Positions 8,916 through 16,880 of a stretch of DNA of 64,000 bases are shown piece after piece. The translations under genes and the position numbers were made by a program. The notes below the pieces were generated by a model. That model did not search any database, was not told the DNA's origin, and saw only the letters and a list, made by a program, of their open reading frames with translations. This DNA is from Anoxybacteroides tepidamans. GTDB taxonomy: Bacteria; Bacillota; Bacilli; Bacillales; Anoxybacillaceae. Within the stretch, counting starts at the first letter, position 1. The number at the start of each line of letters is the position of its first letter. Location of the stretch: the NCBI RefSeq assembly GCF_014201465.1, contig NZ_JACHEP010000001.1, positions 290,833 through 354,832 of the forward strand, in the 5' to 3' direction.

Positions 8916-9938
8916 TTATTGCTCACGAATTTTCTTTACTAGTTCTTCTGCCCAATCATATTGTTCGTAAAGTTTTTCGTAGACTGGATCCATCGCTTTT
9001 TCTAACTCGCTTCTAAACTTTTGATCCGGAACAATGATTTCCATTCCTTCTTTTTTCAAGAAGTCTTTTACTTCATTTTCTGCCTTTAATGCTAACTCCC
9101 ATTCATAATCAGCAGATGCTTTCGCAGCTTCTAAAATAATCTCTTGTGTTTCTTTATCGAATCCATCGAATAATTTTTTATTAATTAAGTAAACGTTTGG
9201 ACTAAATATATGGTTCGTTTCAATCACATGGCTTTGAACTTCATACCAACCATTAGCCTTTAAAGTTAGATACGGGTTTTCCTGTCCATCAATCACTTTT
9301 TGTTCTAACGCAGTAAATACTTCAGAAAGCGCCATTGGAGTTACATTGGCACCCATTGCTTTTCCGGTTTCCACAAAAATCGGAACGTTAGGCATTCTTA
9401 GACGAAATCCTTTAAAATCATCCATCGATTTAATTGGTCGATTCGCAGAAACAACGCGGAATCCGTTAACAGTCCAACCAATTGGTTCTACACCTAATTT
9501 GCGAAACTCTTCTTTAATTTCTTCTCCCACTTCCCCATTTAACACTTTGCGAGCATGATCATAGTCTCTAAATAAATATGGCCATTCTACAACACCAATT
9601 TTTGGTTGAGCTGTTTGTAAGCCCATTCCAGCGATCGCCATCTCGATTGTTCCGTTACGAACGCCATTTGTGAAAGATGCTTCATCACCTAATTTGTTTG
9701 CTTCATAAATTTCCACTTTAATCTTACCGTTTGTTTTTTCTTCCACCATTGGTTTAAATTTTTCTTTTAAAGCAATGTTTTGTGGGTGATCGGCTGCAAA
9801 ATAATGTGCAATTTTGATCGTTTTCACACCATCTTTGCCTGAATTAGTATTTGTTGATTGTGATTGTTTTTGACCACATCCGGATACAACAGTAAGCATA
9901 ACAGCTAAAATAACAGCTAACCATTTCATTTTTCTCAT
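8916..9938 (-). CDS. TRAP transporter DctP-type substrate-binding lipoprotein (second system)
   Basis: The 340-aa lipoprotein has lipobox VVSGC at about residue 21 and a low-complexity QSQSTNTNSG linker. The DctP fold shows the ligand Arg in FKGFRLRMPNVP near residue 170 and LSEVFTALEQKVIDGQENP near 205. The start has AAGGGGG upstream. It lies directly downstream of KDPG aldolase (18-bp gap), which ties its ligand to 2-keto-3-deoxy-acid metabolism. Confidence 0.91.
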   Translation of the reverse strand: MRKMKWLAVILAVMLTVVSGCGQKQSQSTNTNSGKDGVKTIKIAHYFAADHPQNIALKEKFKPMVEEKTNGKIKVEIYEANKLGDEASFTNGVRNGTIEMAIAGMGLQTAQPKIGVVEWPYLFRDYDHARKVLNGEVGEEIKEEFRKLGVEPIGWTVNGFRVVSANRPIKSMDDFKGFRLRMPNVPIFVETGKAMGANVTPMALSEVFTALEQKVIDGQENPYLTLKANGWYEVQSHVIETNHIFSPNVYLINKKLFDGFDKETQEIILEAAKASADYEWELALKAENEVKDFLKKEGMEIIVPDQKFRSELEKAMDPVYEKLYEQYDWAEELVKKIREQ

Positions 9939-9955
9939 AATTTTGCCCCCTTGTT

Positions 9956-10600
9956 TTACTGTGAATTTCTTGCTCTTTTAACCCCTTGAACATACTCTTC
10001 TGCAGTCTTACGAAGATTTTGAAAATAAGCTTCATCCATCGGTTTTTTTGTATTGACTAAATTGCTGCCAATTCCAACAGCTACAGCCCCCGCTCGAATA
10101 TATTCAGCAAGATTTCCTAGATCCACCCCTCCAGTTGGCATCAACGGAATATGCGGCAATGGTCCATGAATATCCTTAAGATAGCGAGGACCAAATGCAC
10201 TCGCTGGAAAAACTTTAATAACATCTGCCCCATGTTCATATGCTGTTAAAATTTCTGTCGGAGTTAAGGCGCCGGGAATGCTAATTACACCGTAGCGTTT
10301 TGTTAGTTTAATAGTTTCCACATTAACGGTAGGCGAAAAAATGAATTTTGCGCCTGCCATAATCGCCGCCCGCGCTGTTTCCGAGTCGAGTACGGTGCCT
10401 GCTCCGACAATTACCTCGTCCCCCATCTCACTTGCTACTTGTTCGATGAGAGTTAACACTTTTGGCGTTTCCACCGTAATTTCCAGCGTCTTTATTCCTC
10501 CATCGCGTAAAGCCTTAGCAATAGGAAGAATATTCTCTGGCTTCGCCCCACGAATAATAGCAACAATACCATTTTGTTTGATTTGTTCCAATAAATTCAT
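9956..10600 (-). CDS. kdgA: 2-keto-3-deoxy-6-phosphogluconate (KDPG) aldolase
   Basis: The 214-aa class I aldolase cleaves KDPG to pyruvate and glyceraldehyde 3-phosphate. Visible motifs are LEITVETP (catalytic Glu near residue 40), VGAGTVLD (near 70), the Schiff-base Lys in GADVIKVFPAS (near 130) and phosphate-binding MPTGGVDL (near 155). Length is standard for the family. AGGGAGG precedes the ATG. It follows KDG kinase by 20 bp, so the two form a KDG to KDPG to pyruvate + G3P unit as in the kdg operon of Bacillus. Confidence 0.94.
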   Translation of the reverse strand: MNLLEQIKQNGIVAIIRGAKPENILPIAKALRDGGIKTLEITVETPKVLTLIEQVASEMGDEVIVGAGTVLDSETARAAIMAGAKFIFSPTVNVETIKLTKRYGVISIPGALTPTEILTAYEHGADVIKVFPASAFGPRYLKDIHGPLPHIPLMPTGGVDLGNLAEYIRAGAVAVGIGSNLVNTKKPMDEAYFQNLRKTAEEYVQGVKRARNSQ

Positions 10601-10620
10601 GAGTTATATCACCTCCCTTT

Positions 10621-11571
10621 CTAACGATTCACATCTTTGTTTTCAAAACGAAGAAACGCCTCCAACTCTTTTCGATCAGGCAATCCTTCTACATCACCAC
10701 TCACCATCGTGGCAAATGCACCAACGGCATTCCCTCGTTGAACAGCATCGTAAAGACTTAATCCATCCAATAACCCTGACACAAACCCCGAAGCAAAACC
10801 ATCTCCCGCGCCAACAGGGTCGACCAATTGCTCAACAGGAAATCCCGGTACTAGTCGACTTTCCGTACCTGTAAAATAGTAAGCACCTTTTGCTCCCACT
10901 TTAAGGACAACTATGGAAGCACCGTGTTCAAGGAAGCGCTTTCCTAATTGTTCTAGATCAACTTGCCCAAACATAAACTCAGCTTCATCGATCCCAGGCA
11001 GTACGATATCAGCCTTTGAAGCGATTTCTAACAATGTTTTTCTTGCTTTTTCCTCCGGCCAAAGCTTTTTTCTTAGATTCGGGTCAAAGACTATTTTGAC
11101 ACCGTGCTTCTTAGCTATCTCGATTCCATGCATAACCGTTTCGTAGCAGCTTTCACTCAAAGCCGGAGTAATTCCAGTGATGTGAAGATATTTTGCTTGA
11201 GCTATATATCGTTCATCTAAATCTTCAGGCACCATGCGGCTGGCAGCAGAATATTTTCGATAATAGTAAACTCTAACATCATTAGCTCTCCGCAATTCTT
11301 TAAAATAAATGCCCGTTGGTGCCGACTCATCCACTTTTACTTGGCTTACATCAACACCTTCCCCGCCAATAAATGCAACCATAGCTTTACCAAATTCATC
11401 ATCACCGACCCGACTAATCCAACCGGCTTGATGTCCTAACCTCGTTAAGCCGATGGCAAAATTGGACTCAGCGCCTCCGAATTTTCTAGAAAAATAGTTC
11501 GCATATCTCATTAGACCGGTTGAATCCGGAGTGAAAAGCACCATAGTTTCTCCAAACGTTACAACGTCCAA
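10621..11571 (-). CDS. kdgK: 2-keto-3-deoxygluconate kinase (PfkB family)
   Basis: The 316-aa ribokinase-family enzyme phosphorylates KDG to KDPG. It shows the FGGAESNFAIGLTRLG substrate motif near residue 31, the KVGAKGAYYF region near 222 and the catalytic/anion-hole motif DPVGAGDGFASGF near 250. The start is TTG, supported by AAGGAGGTGA about 7 bp upstream; no better ATG exists. The substrate is assigned from the adjacent aldolase. Related 2-keto-3-deoxy sugars could also be used. Confidence 0.9.
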   Translation of the reverse strand: MDVVTFGETMVLFTPDSTGLMRYANYFSRKFGGAESNFAIGLTRLGHQAGWISRVGDDEFGKAMVAFIGGEGVDVSQVKVDESAPTGIYFKELRRANDVRVYYYRKYSAASRMVPEDLDERYIAQAKYLHITGITPALSESCYETVMHGIEIAKKHGVKIVFDPNLRKKLWPEEKARKTLLEIASKADIVLPGIDEAEFMFGQVDLEQLGKRFLEHGASIVVLKVGAKGAYYFTGTESRLVPGFPVEQLVDPVGAGDGFASGFVSGLLDGLSLYDAVQRGNAVGAFATMVSGDVEGLPDRKELEAFLRFENKDVNR

Positions 11572-11605
11572 GCTGTATCACCTCCTTTTCATATCCAAAA
11601 ACTCA

Positions 11606-12619
11606 TTAATCTTGAATTAAATAGTTATAAATACTTTCAGGAATTGGAATGCCATTTTTCATTCTCTCTTCCTCACGAAGTTGTTCCGGTTCCCCTGGAA
11701 CCATGACTCTTTCAAACCCTTCAGCCGGTTGAGCCTCATGGATTTCATCAATCATTTTGTCCATATTTTCTAAGAATGATTGGAGATCGGTAAACATTGC
11801 TGGGTTAATAGCACAATAAAAATGACCAAGCTTACGTTTTTTATCGTAGTCTCCATACATTGGCACAATATGCGGTCCAAAAGCCGCGCCAACTAGAATA
11901 CCGGAGAAAATGTCTACAGTCATAGCAAGACCGTAACCTTTAGGGCCTGCAAAAGGCAGTAAAGCTTGCACTTCATGAGGGTTAGTTGTAGGTTTTCCGT
12001 TTTCATCGACCCCCCAATCAGCAGGAATAGACTTACCCGTTTCTCTCGCATGGAGTATTTTTCCGAACGCAACATTACTTGTTGCCATATCCAATATCAC
12101 AGGTTTGTTTTTTCTTGCTGGAAATCCATAGGCAATAGGATTTGTGCCAAAGAAAGGCTTCGCTCCTCCAAAAGGTACTACCACTTTATCCGTATGGCTC
12201 ATTGCCATTCCAATTAGATTTTCCGAAGCAGCCTGTCTAACGTAATAAGATAGAGCGCCACAATGACTGCTGTTTATAACCCCTACCATACCAACTCCTT
12301 TTTCTTTAGCTAACTTTATCGCATACTCCATTGCGTACTTAGAAATGACATGACCGAAACCGTCATTACCGTCAACAATCGCAGTCACCGGTCCCGTCTC
12401 TTTCACTGTGATGTTAGGATCACAGTTAATGCCACCTTCCTTAACTCTCTTCACATAATGCTCGGTTCTTAGAACACCATGCGAACTTACCCCACGTAAA
12501 TCTGCATGAACTAAAACGTCAGCAATAATCTCAGCATGTTCCGGCTTTACACCTGCTTTTATTAATTTTTTTGCGCAAAGTTCTTTTAGTTCTTCAAAGG
12601 AAACGATTACATCAACCAT
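11606..12619 (-). CDS. Malate/L-lactate dehydrogenase family (AllD/YbiC-like) oxidoreductase
   Basis: The 337-aa NAD(P)-dependent dehydrogenase belongs to the Ldh2 family, not the classic Rossmann LDH. It has [15 protein letters not shown] near residue 42, [15 protein letters not shown] near 117, [13 protein letters not shown] near 158, and [12 protein letters not shown] followed by [16 protein letters not shown]. Family members oxidise ureidoglycolate or reduce 2-oxo acids such as diketogulonate. In this operon a sugar-acid substrate is more likely than ureidoglycolate. The ATG at 12619 is preferred because it has GAAAGGAAG upstream; extension to 12733 would overlap the upstream gene. Confidence 0.85.
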   Translation of the reverse strand: MVDVIVSFEELKELCAKKLIKAGVKPEHAEIIADVLVHADLRGVSSHGVLRTEHYVKRVKEGGINCDPNITVKETGPVTAIVDGNDGFGHVISKYAMEYAIKLAKEKGVGMVGVINSSHCGALSYYVRQAASENLIGMAMSHTDKVVVPFGGAKPFFGTNPIAYGFPARKNKPVILDMATSNVAFGKILHARETGKSIPADWGVDENGKPTTNPHEVQALLPFAGPKGYGLAMTVDIFSGILVGAAFGPHIVPMYGDYDKKRKLGHFYCAINPAMFTDLQSFLENMDKMIDEIHEAQPAEGFERVMVPGEPEQLREEERMKNGIPIPESIYNYLIQD

Positions 12620-12662
12620 AAAAATGTCTTCCTTTCTATGTATGGTCATTTCTTTGATAATG

Positions 12663-13208
12663 TTATTCCAAGTTTGCGTGACGTTGCCGCAATGTCTCAT
12701 TATTGTCCCGCAAAACATGAATGGTAATGGCATCTAATAGAAGATGTACACTTTGGTCAAATTGGTTACCTAAAGGTTGAATAGTTTCCGGTTCATGTGG
12801 TAAACGGTATTTTGTAGCGGCGGGGATCGTTAATAAAAAATCACTAACTTCTGCAATTTTCGAATCTCGATTTGTTGTAACTAACCCTATCTCCGCTCCT
12901 ACTTCCTTAGCTTTAACAGCAAACCTATAAATGGATTCCGTAGCCCCAGAACCACTAATTAAAATGAGCAAATCTCCCTGTCTAATACTTGGTGTAATTG
13001 TCTCTCCAACAACAAATACTTGGTATCCACCATGCATTAGCCGCATCGCGAACGCTTTGCCCATTAACCCCGAACGACCTTCCCCGCAAACAAAAACCCT
13101 CTTAGCTTGATTCAGCCGTTCCGCAAAAACTAACGCTTCATTTTCATCTATATTTGACAATACTGTTCTTACTTCATCGCAAATTGTCGCTATGATGCTT
13201 CTTATCAC
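12663..13208 (-). CDS. SIS-domain sugar-phosphate isomerase, HxlB (6-phospho-3-hexuloisomerase)-like
   Basis: The 181-aa single SIS domain has [20 protein letters not shown] near residue 38, the phosphosugar motif [13 protein letters not shown] near 82, and a C-terminal part typical of HxlB. HxlB isomerises 3-hexulose-6-phosphate to fructose-6-phosphate, normally beside HxlA, but no HxlA is present here. As first gene of the kdg operon it may act on another ketose phosphate. The start is GTG with AGGGGGTGG upstream. A cre-like site lies 26 bp upstream. Confidence 0.82.
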   Translation of the reverse strand: MIRSIIATICDEVRTVLSNIDENEALVFAERLNQAKRVFVCGEGRSGLMGKAFAMRLMHGGYQVFVVGETITPSIRQGDLLILISGSGATESIYRFAVKAKEVGAEIGLVTTNRDSKIAEVSDFLLTIPAATKYRLPHEPETIQPLGNQFDQSVHLLLDAITIHVLRDNNETLRQRHANLE

Positions 13209-13233
13209 TATAAACCACCCCCTTGACCACCTC

Positions 13234-13247
13234 TGTTAACGCTTCCA
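13234..13247 (-). promoter_or_regulatory. cre-like catabolite repression site
   Basis: On the minus strand TGGAAGCGTTAACA differs from the amyO-type cre (TGTAAGCGTTAACA) at one base. It lies 26 bp upstream of the first gene of the kdg operon, so CcpA repression is likely. Confidence 0.6.
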
Positions 13248-13254
13248 AAAATGG

Positions 13255-13520
13255 CATAAGAAGCGTGTTACAGCTAGCATTGGCGAATTCATGTCTTTCT
13301 TTTCTGCCGAAGTCGGCTAGATTCGCTTGCCGGCTGGGCATGCACAGTGCACGCCCAACCCGAACGATGAATGAAAATTCATTTGCCCGCTGGCTTTCCT
13401 GTTCGGGGATGCGGCAGAAAAGCTTGGTTCATCCTCCCCGTTTTAATTGGCTATATACGCTTATTGCCATGCTACTACGCCTTTATAACAGTGAAATAAT
13501 GGACAATCAACACGCGTGAT
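13255..13520. repeat. Hairpin-rich repeat, family B copy
   Basis: The 366-bp gap between the HxlB-like gene and the kdgR stop is filled by a structured non-coding element. It has CGTGTTA near the left end and CAACACGCGTGAT at the right end, with several internal inverted repeats (GGGCATGCACAGTGCACGCCC, ATGAATGAAAATTCAT). The segment GGCAGAAAAGCTTG and the right end are shared with 4625-4803 and 14936-15017. Confidence 0.6.
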
Positions 13521-13574
13521 GATATATAAGTTACAACAAAGAATTTCACATCTTTCTATTTTCATCTTATTCTC

Positions 13575-14576
13575 TTATGTCGTTTCCCGAACAATGAGCG
13601 TCGGCGGAAAACGATGAATCCGGGCCTGTTCTTTATGTTCGTTTTTAATTTTATCCAATAAAAGCTGGGCTGCTTTTTCCCCCATTTCAAACGCGGGCTG
13701 CGCTATAGTAGTTAAAGCTGGTGTGAAAATCGGTGCAAAAGGAACATCATCAACGCCAATCAAAGCTAAGTCATTAGGAATATTTATACTATTTTCTTTC
13801 GCATATCTTAAGATCTCCATCAATACTAAATCGTTCCCCGCCAAAATAGCTGTAGGAGGTTCTTTTAAAGAAAACATTGTGTTTAGGGCGTTTTGGATAT
13901 AATCTAGATCGACTCCTTTAATATATTCATCCACAATTGGTAAACCAAAATGAAGCATCGCTTTTTTGTATCCTTCAATTCGTTCAATTCGTGGTGTAAC
14001 TTTACGACTTAATGATGTAGTAATAATTCCAATTCTCGTGTGATTGCAATTCACAAAATGCTCAACGGCCAGATAAGCAGCCTTTTCGTTATCTAAAAGA
14101 ATAGTATCTACTGATAATCCATCAATGATCCTGTCTACAAATACAAGCGGAAAATTTTGTTCTATCATCATTTCGTACAATTCCAAATTCCCGCCTGTTG
14201 GAAAAACAATTAACCCATCTACTTGTTTTGCTCTTAACATATTAATATAATTTGCTTCTTTAACTGGATCATCATCTGCATTACAAACAATCACATGAAA
14301 GTCATTATCGTTGCAAAAATCTTCGATAGCTCTTATCACTTTAGTTGAAAACGAGTGAAGTATATTCGCAACAATCACACCAATCGTTGAGGTTTTTTTT
14401 TGTTTCAAACTTCTAGCGACAATATTAGGTTGGTATCCAAGTTCGCTAATAGCGTTTTCAATACGCCGCTTCGTCTCTTCACTCATATAGTCGTAACGCT
14501 TATTCAGATATTGCGAAACCGTACTTTTAGAAACCCCTGCTAGTTTCGCAACATCCTGCATAGTTACTCTTTTCAT
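13575..14576 (-). CDS. kdgR: LacI-family transcriptional repressor, KdgR-like
   Basis: The 333-aa regulator has an N-terminal LacI helix-turn-helix (MQDVAKLAGVSKSTVSQYLN, residues 5-24), the hinge ending in NIVARSLKQ, and a periplasmic-binding-like effector domain with LALIGVDDVPFAP near residue 272. In Bacillus subtilis, KdgR is a LacI-type repressor of KDG kinase, aldolase and transporter genes, the same set as downstream here. The promoter (14670-14698) overlaps a palindromic operator array (14624-14667), indicating autoregulation. Effector probably KDG or a related acid, by inference. Confidence 0.88.
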   Translation of the reverse strand: MKRVTMQDVAKLAGVSKSTVSQYLNKRYDYMSEETKRRIENAISELGYQPNIVARSLKQKKTSTIGVIVANILHSFSTKVIRAIEDFCNDNDFHVIVCNADDDPVKEANYINMLRAKQVDGLIVFPTGGNLELYEMMIEQNFPLVFVDRIIDGLSVDTILLDNEKAAYLAVEHFVNCNHTRIGIITTSLSRKVTPRIERIEGYKKAMLHFGLPIVDEYIKGVDLDYIQNALNTMFSLKEPPTAILAGNDLVLMEILRYAKENSINIPNDLALIGVDDVPFAPIFTPALTTIAQPAFEMGEKAAQLLLDKIKNEHKEQARIHRFPPTLIVRETT

Positions 14577-14623
14577 TCTTATCTCCTCGAAATAATAATT
14601 TCTAATGGCTTGTATTAATTCTC

Positions 14624-14667
14624 AACTAAACCGATTTACTAAACCGGTTTAGTAAATCGGTTTAGTT
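14624..14667. promoter_or_regulatory. 44-bp perfect palindrome with three overlapping LacI-type operators
   Basis: Every base from 14624 to 14667 pairs with its mirror position. Inside are AAACCGATTT (14628-14637), AAACCGGTTT (14641-14650) and AAATCGGTTT (14654-14663), evenly spaced by 13 bp. AAACCGGTTT has the central CG of LacI-family operators. The array directly follows the kdgR -10 box, fitting strong autorepression by KdgR. Confidence 0.8.
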
Positions 14668-14669
14668 AC

Positions 14670-14698
14670 ATTATAAAATACTCTTAAGATAATAGCAA
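14670..14698 (-). promoter_or_regulatory. Sigma-A promoter of kdgR
   Basis: On the minus strand TTGCTA (14693-14698) and TATAAT (14670-14675) are separated by exactly 17 bp. Transcription would start inside the palindromic operator array. Confidence 0.75.
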
Positions 14699-14760
14699 GG
14701 CAAATCAACAAAAAATTTTATATGATCTTTCGCAGTTCATTTATCAACAGAAATCCTTTT

Positions 14761-15017
14761 TATATAAATACAACTGGAAAGTTTAACTTGTGGCTGACGA
14801 AAAAGCAGACTCCCTATTTTTTCGACTGTCGGAGGCAAGTCTGTGACTGGCCTTCGTCACGCCTTCGCGTGACAAAAGACCGAACAACCAACCGCTTCAC
14901 AGACAAATACATTTGTCTGGAAGCGGTGTTGTTCGAGGAAAGAGGCAGAAAAGCTTGTGTTCAACCATATGATTCTGTGTTTTTTAGCAAAATAGTGGAT
15001 AAGCAACACTCGTGATA
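14761..15017. repeat. Chimeric repeat: left part of family A joined to right end of family B
   Basis: Positions 14761-14935 match the left two-thirds of the repeat at 31976-32228 (TATATAAATACA end, GTCACGCCTTCGCGTGAC hairpin, ACAAATACATTTGT hairpin). From 14936 the sequence switches to the GGCAGAAAAGCTTGTGTTCA ... CAACACTCGTGAT end of family B. It lies downstream of the allophanate hydrolase gene and upstream of kdgR. Confidence 0.7.
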
Positions 15018-15125
15018 GTTAACTGAATTTATATTTTTTTCGAATCGCAGTGCACTTCTCTTGCTCACGGTTAATTTCAAAAACCGTTTAGTTTATAGCG
15101 GCTATATTTTCTTCTCCTGATACAA

Positions 15126-16880
15126 CTAAAACACATTTCTCCATCCCCCAAACGCCGTAATATCTTCTGCTTCTTCTATCATATATCCTTCACACACAAA
15201 CCCAGGTACCTCACAACCGTCTTCCAGTTCTACTTTCCCTATACCGAGAGGAGCCGGAATAGAGGCGACAAAAGCACCAAATTGATCGATCGGCATTTCC
15301 CATATTTCTAATTGAATAGAACTTCCGCCTTTTCGTTTTTTGATGAGTCCTGGTTTGGCTGGGTTGGTTGGAAGACGAACGAATTGATATTTTGCCGCAG
15401 TCCTCGCTTCGCGGACAAAACGTGCGCCATGTTCGTACATTTCCTTTTCTAACGGAAAGCCTCTCATATGCAAACCGCAAACGGCGACGAATGTTGTTGC
15501 TTTTTTATGGTTAGAGAAAACGTATTGGGAGTGCTGTTGACCTTCATGTAAAAATAAGTTTGCGACGCTACAGATAAGGCCTTCCTGTCCAGAAAGAGCA
15601 AAAAATGTAACTCCAAATGGAATACTAGGTGCTGCGTTGCCACTAGGTACAGCAACAGCACACAAGTCTAATAAATTGCAATGGTTTGTATAACGCCCCA
15701 TATCGCTATTCGTGCGAATCGGATCGTTTCTTACTTGATCACGTGTCCACGTTCCGCCACAAGTTGGCAAAACGAACACAGCGTTTTGCAACAGCTTGCG
15801 AACCTCTAGTTTTATCGATTGCAATTGGTGTAAAGCGCGAAATACCGAGGCAGCATCATAATAAGAAGCGGCACCGGATCGTAAAACTTGCTCTGTCACC
15901 GGAAACGTTGCCTGTGGATGGGAATCAACAAAGCCTCCTAAGCCAGCCCAACGTTCCGCCACAAAAGGACCATCGTAAAGCAGAGAAGCTGTTTCAGAAA
16001 ATAGTTGAGTATCGATATATTCGATCCGGATGCCCAATGTTTGTAATTTCGTTACGGCACGATTCCATGCGCGTTCATATTCACTTGCAAATGGCCCAAA
16101 AAAGTCAAGCGGCTCTTTTGGCAAATATATTTTTTCGGGAAGCTGTGGAACGGGAGATGGAATAGCTTTGGACCATGGGTCTTTTTCGTCCATGCCGCGC
16201 ACAATGGAATCGACTGTCAACGCATCATCTAAACTATGAGTAAATACCGTTACACAATCAAGGCTAGCACATGCAGGCACCACTCCTTTTACCGACCATG
16301 CACCACAGCTAGGTTTAAATCCGATAAGGTGATTTAACGCAGCCGGTACACGTCCCGATCCGGCTGTATCAGTACCAAGAGCAAAAGCGGCGTGACCGCG
16401 GGCAACTGCAACGGCAGAACCTGAGCTAGAGCCACCGCTAATCAATTCCGGCCGGAAGGCGTTATGTGTTTCTCCATAAGGGCTTCTCGTCCCGACAAGT
16501 CCTGTAGCAAACTGATCCAAATTCGTCTTACCAACTGGAATGGCACCAGCGGCGATCAGCCGTTCGACAACAGTAGCATGCTCTGTCGGTATATAAGTGT
16601 AATCGGGGCAGCCTGCTGTAGTAGGGACGCCCGCCAAATCAATATTATCTTTAATAGCGAAAGGAACGCCCCAAAGCGGGGACGTCTTTGGGTCTTTATG
16701 CTGCAATTGATGTAAAAATGGCTCTATCCATTCTATTGAAGGAGGAGTAATCCAAATATTCATATTTGCCTCTTCTTGAGCTCGGCGCATAATTTCGTCG
16801 ATAACCTCTTTAGGAGTAATCGCTCCTTTTGCGTACATCTGTTGCAGCCACCCGATCGTTAGCAAGCGAGGAATGTTCAT
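15126..16880 (-). CDS. atzF: Allophanate hydrolase
   Basis: The 584-aa amidase-signature enzyme hydrolyses allophanate to CO2 and two ammonia. Catalytic residues are visible: Lys in FAIKDNIDLAGVPTTAGCPDY (near residue 85), the cis-Ser region GGSSSGSAVAVARGHAAFALG, and the nucleophile Ser in GTDTAGSGRVPAALN (near 175). The C-terminal 130 residues form the extra domain found in AtzF-type proteins. Its ATG overlaps the stop of the carboxylase gene by four bases. It completes guanidine breakdown after the DUF1989 proteins. Confidence 0.92.
   Translation of the reverse strand: MNIPRLLTIGWLQQMYAKGAITPKEVIDEIMRRAQEEANMNIWITPPSIEWIEPFLHQLQHKDPKTSPLWGVPFAIKDNIDLAGVPTTAGCPDYTYIPTEHATVVERLIAAGAIPVGKTNLDQFATGLVGTRSPYGETHNAFRPELISGGSSSGSAVAVARGHAAFALGTDTAGSGRVPAALNHLIGFKPSCGAWSVKGVVPACASLDCVTVFTHSLDDALTVDSIVRGMDEKDPWSKAIPSPVPQLPEKIYLPKEPLDFFGPFASEYERAWNRAVTKLQTLGIRIEYIDTQLFSETASLLYDGPFVAERWAGLGGFVDSHPQATFPVTEQVLRSGAASYYDAASVFRALHQLQSIKLEVRKLLQNAVFVLPTCGGTWTRDQVRNDPIRTNSDMGRYTNHCNLLDLCAVAVPSGNAAPSIPFGVTFFALSGQEGLICSVANLFLHEGQQHSQYVFSNHKKATTFVAVCGLHMRGFPLEKEMYEHGARFVREARTAAKYQFVRLPTNPAKPGLIKKRKGGSSIQLEIWEMPIDQFGAFVASIPAPLGIGKVELEDGCEVPGFVCEGYMIEEAEDITAFGGWRNVF

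Noticed and set aside
14624-14667. Palindrome as an attachment site or terminator
   Set aside because: There is no T run on either side, no integrase nearby, and it sits right at the kdgR promoter with LacI-type cores.
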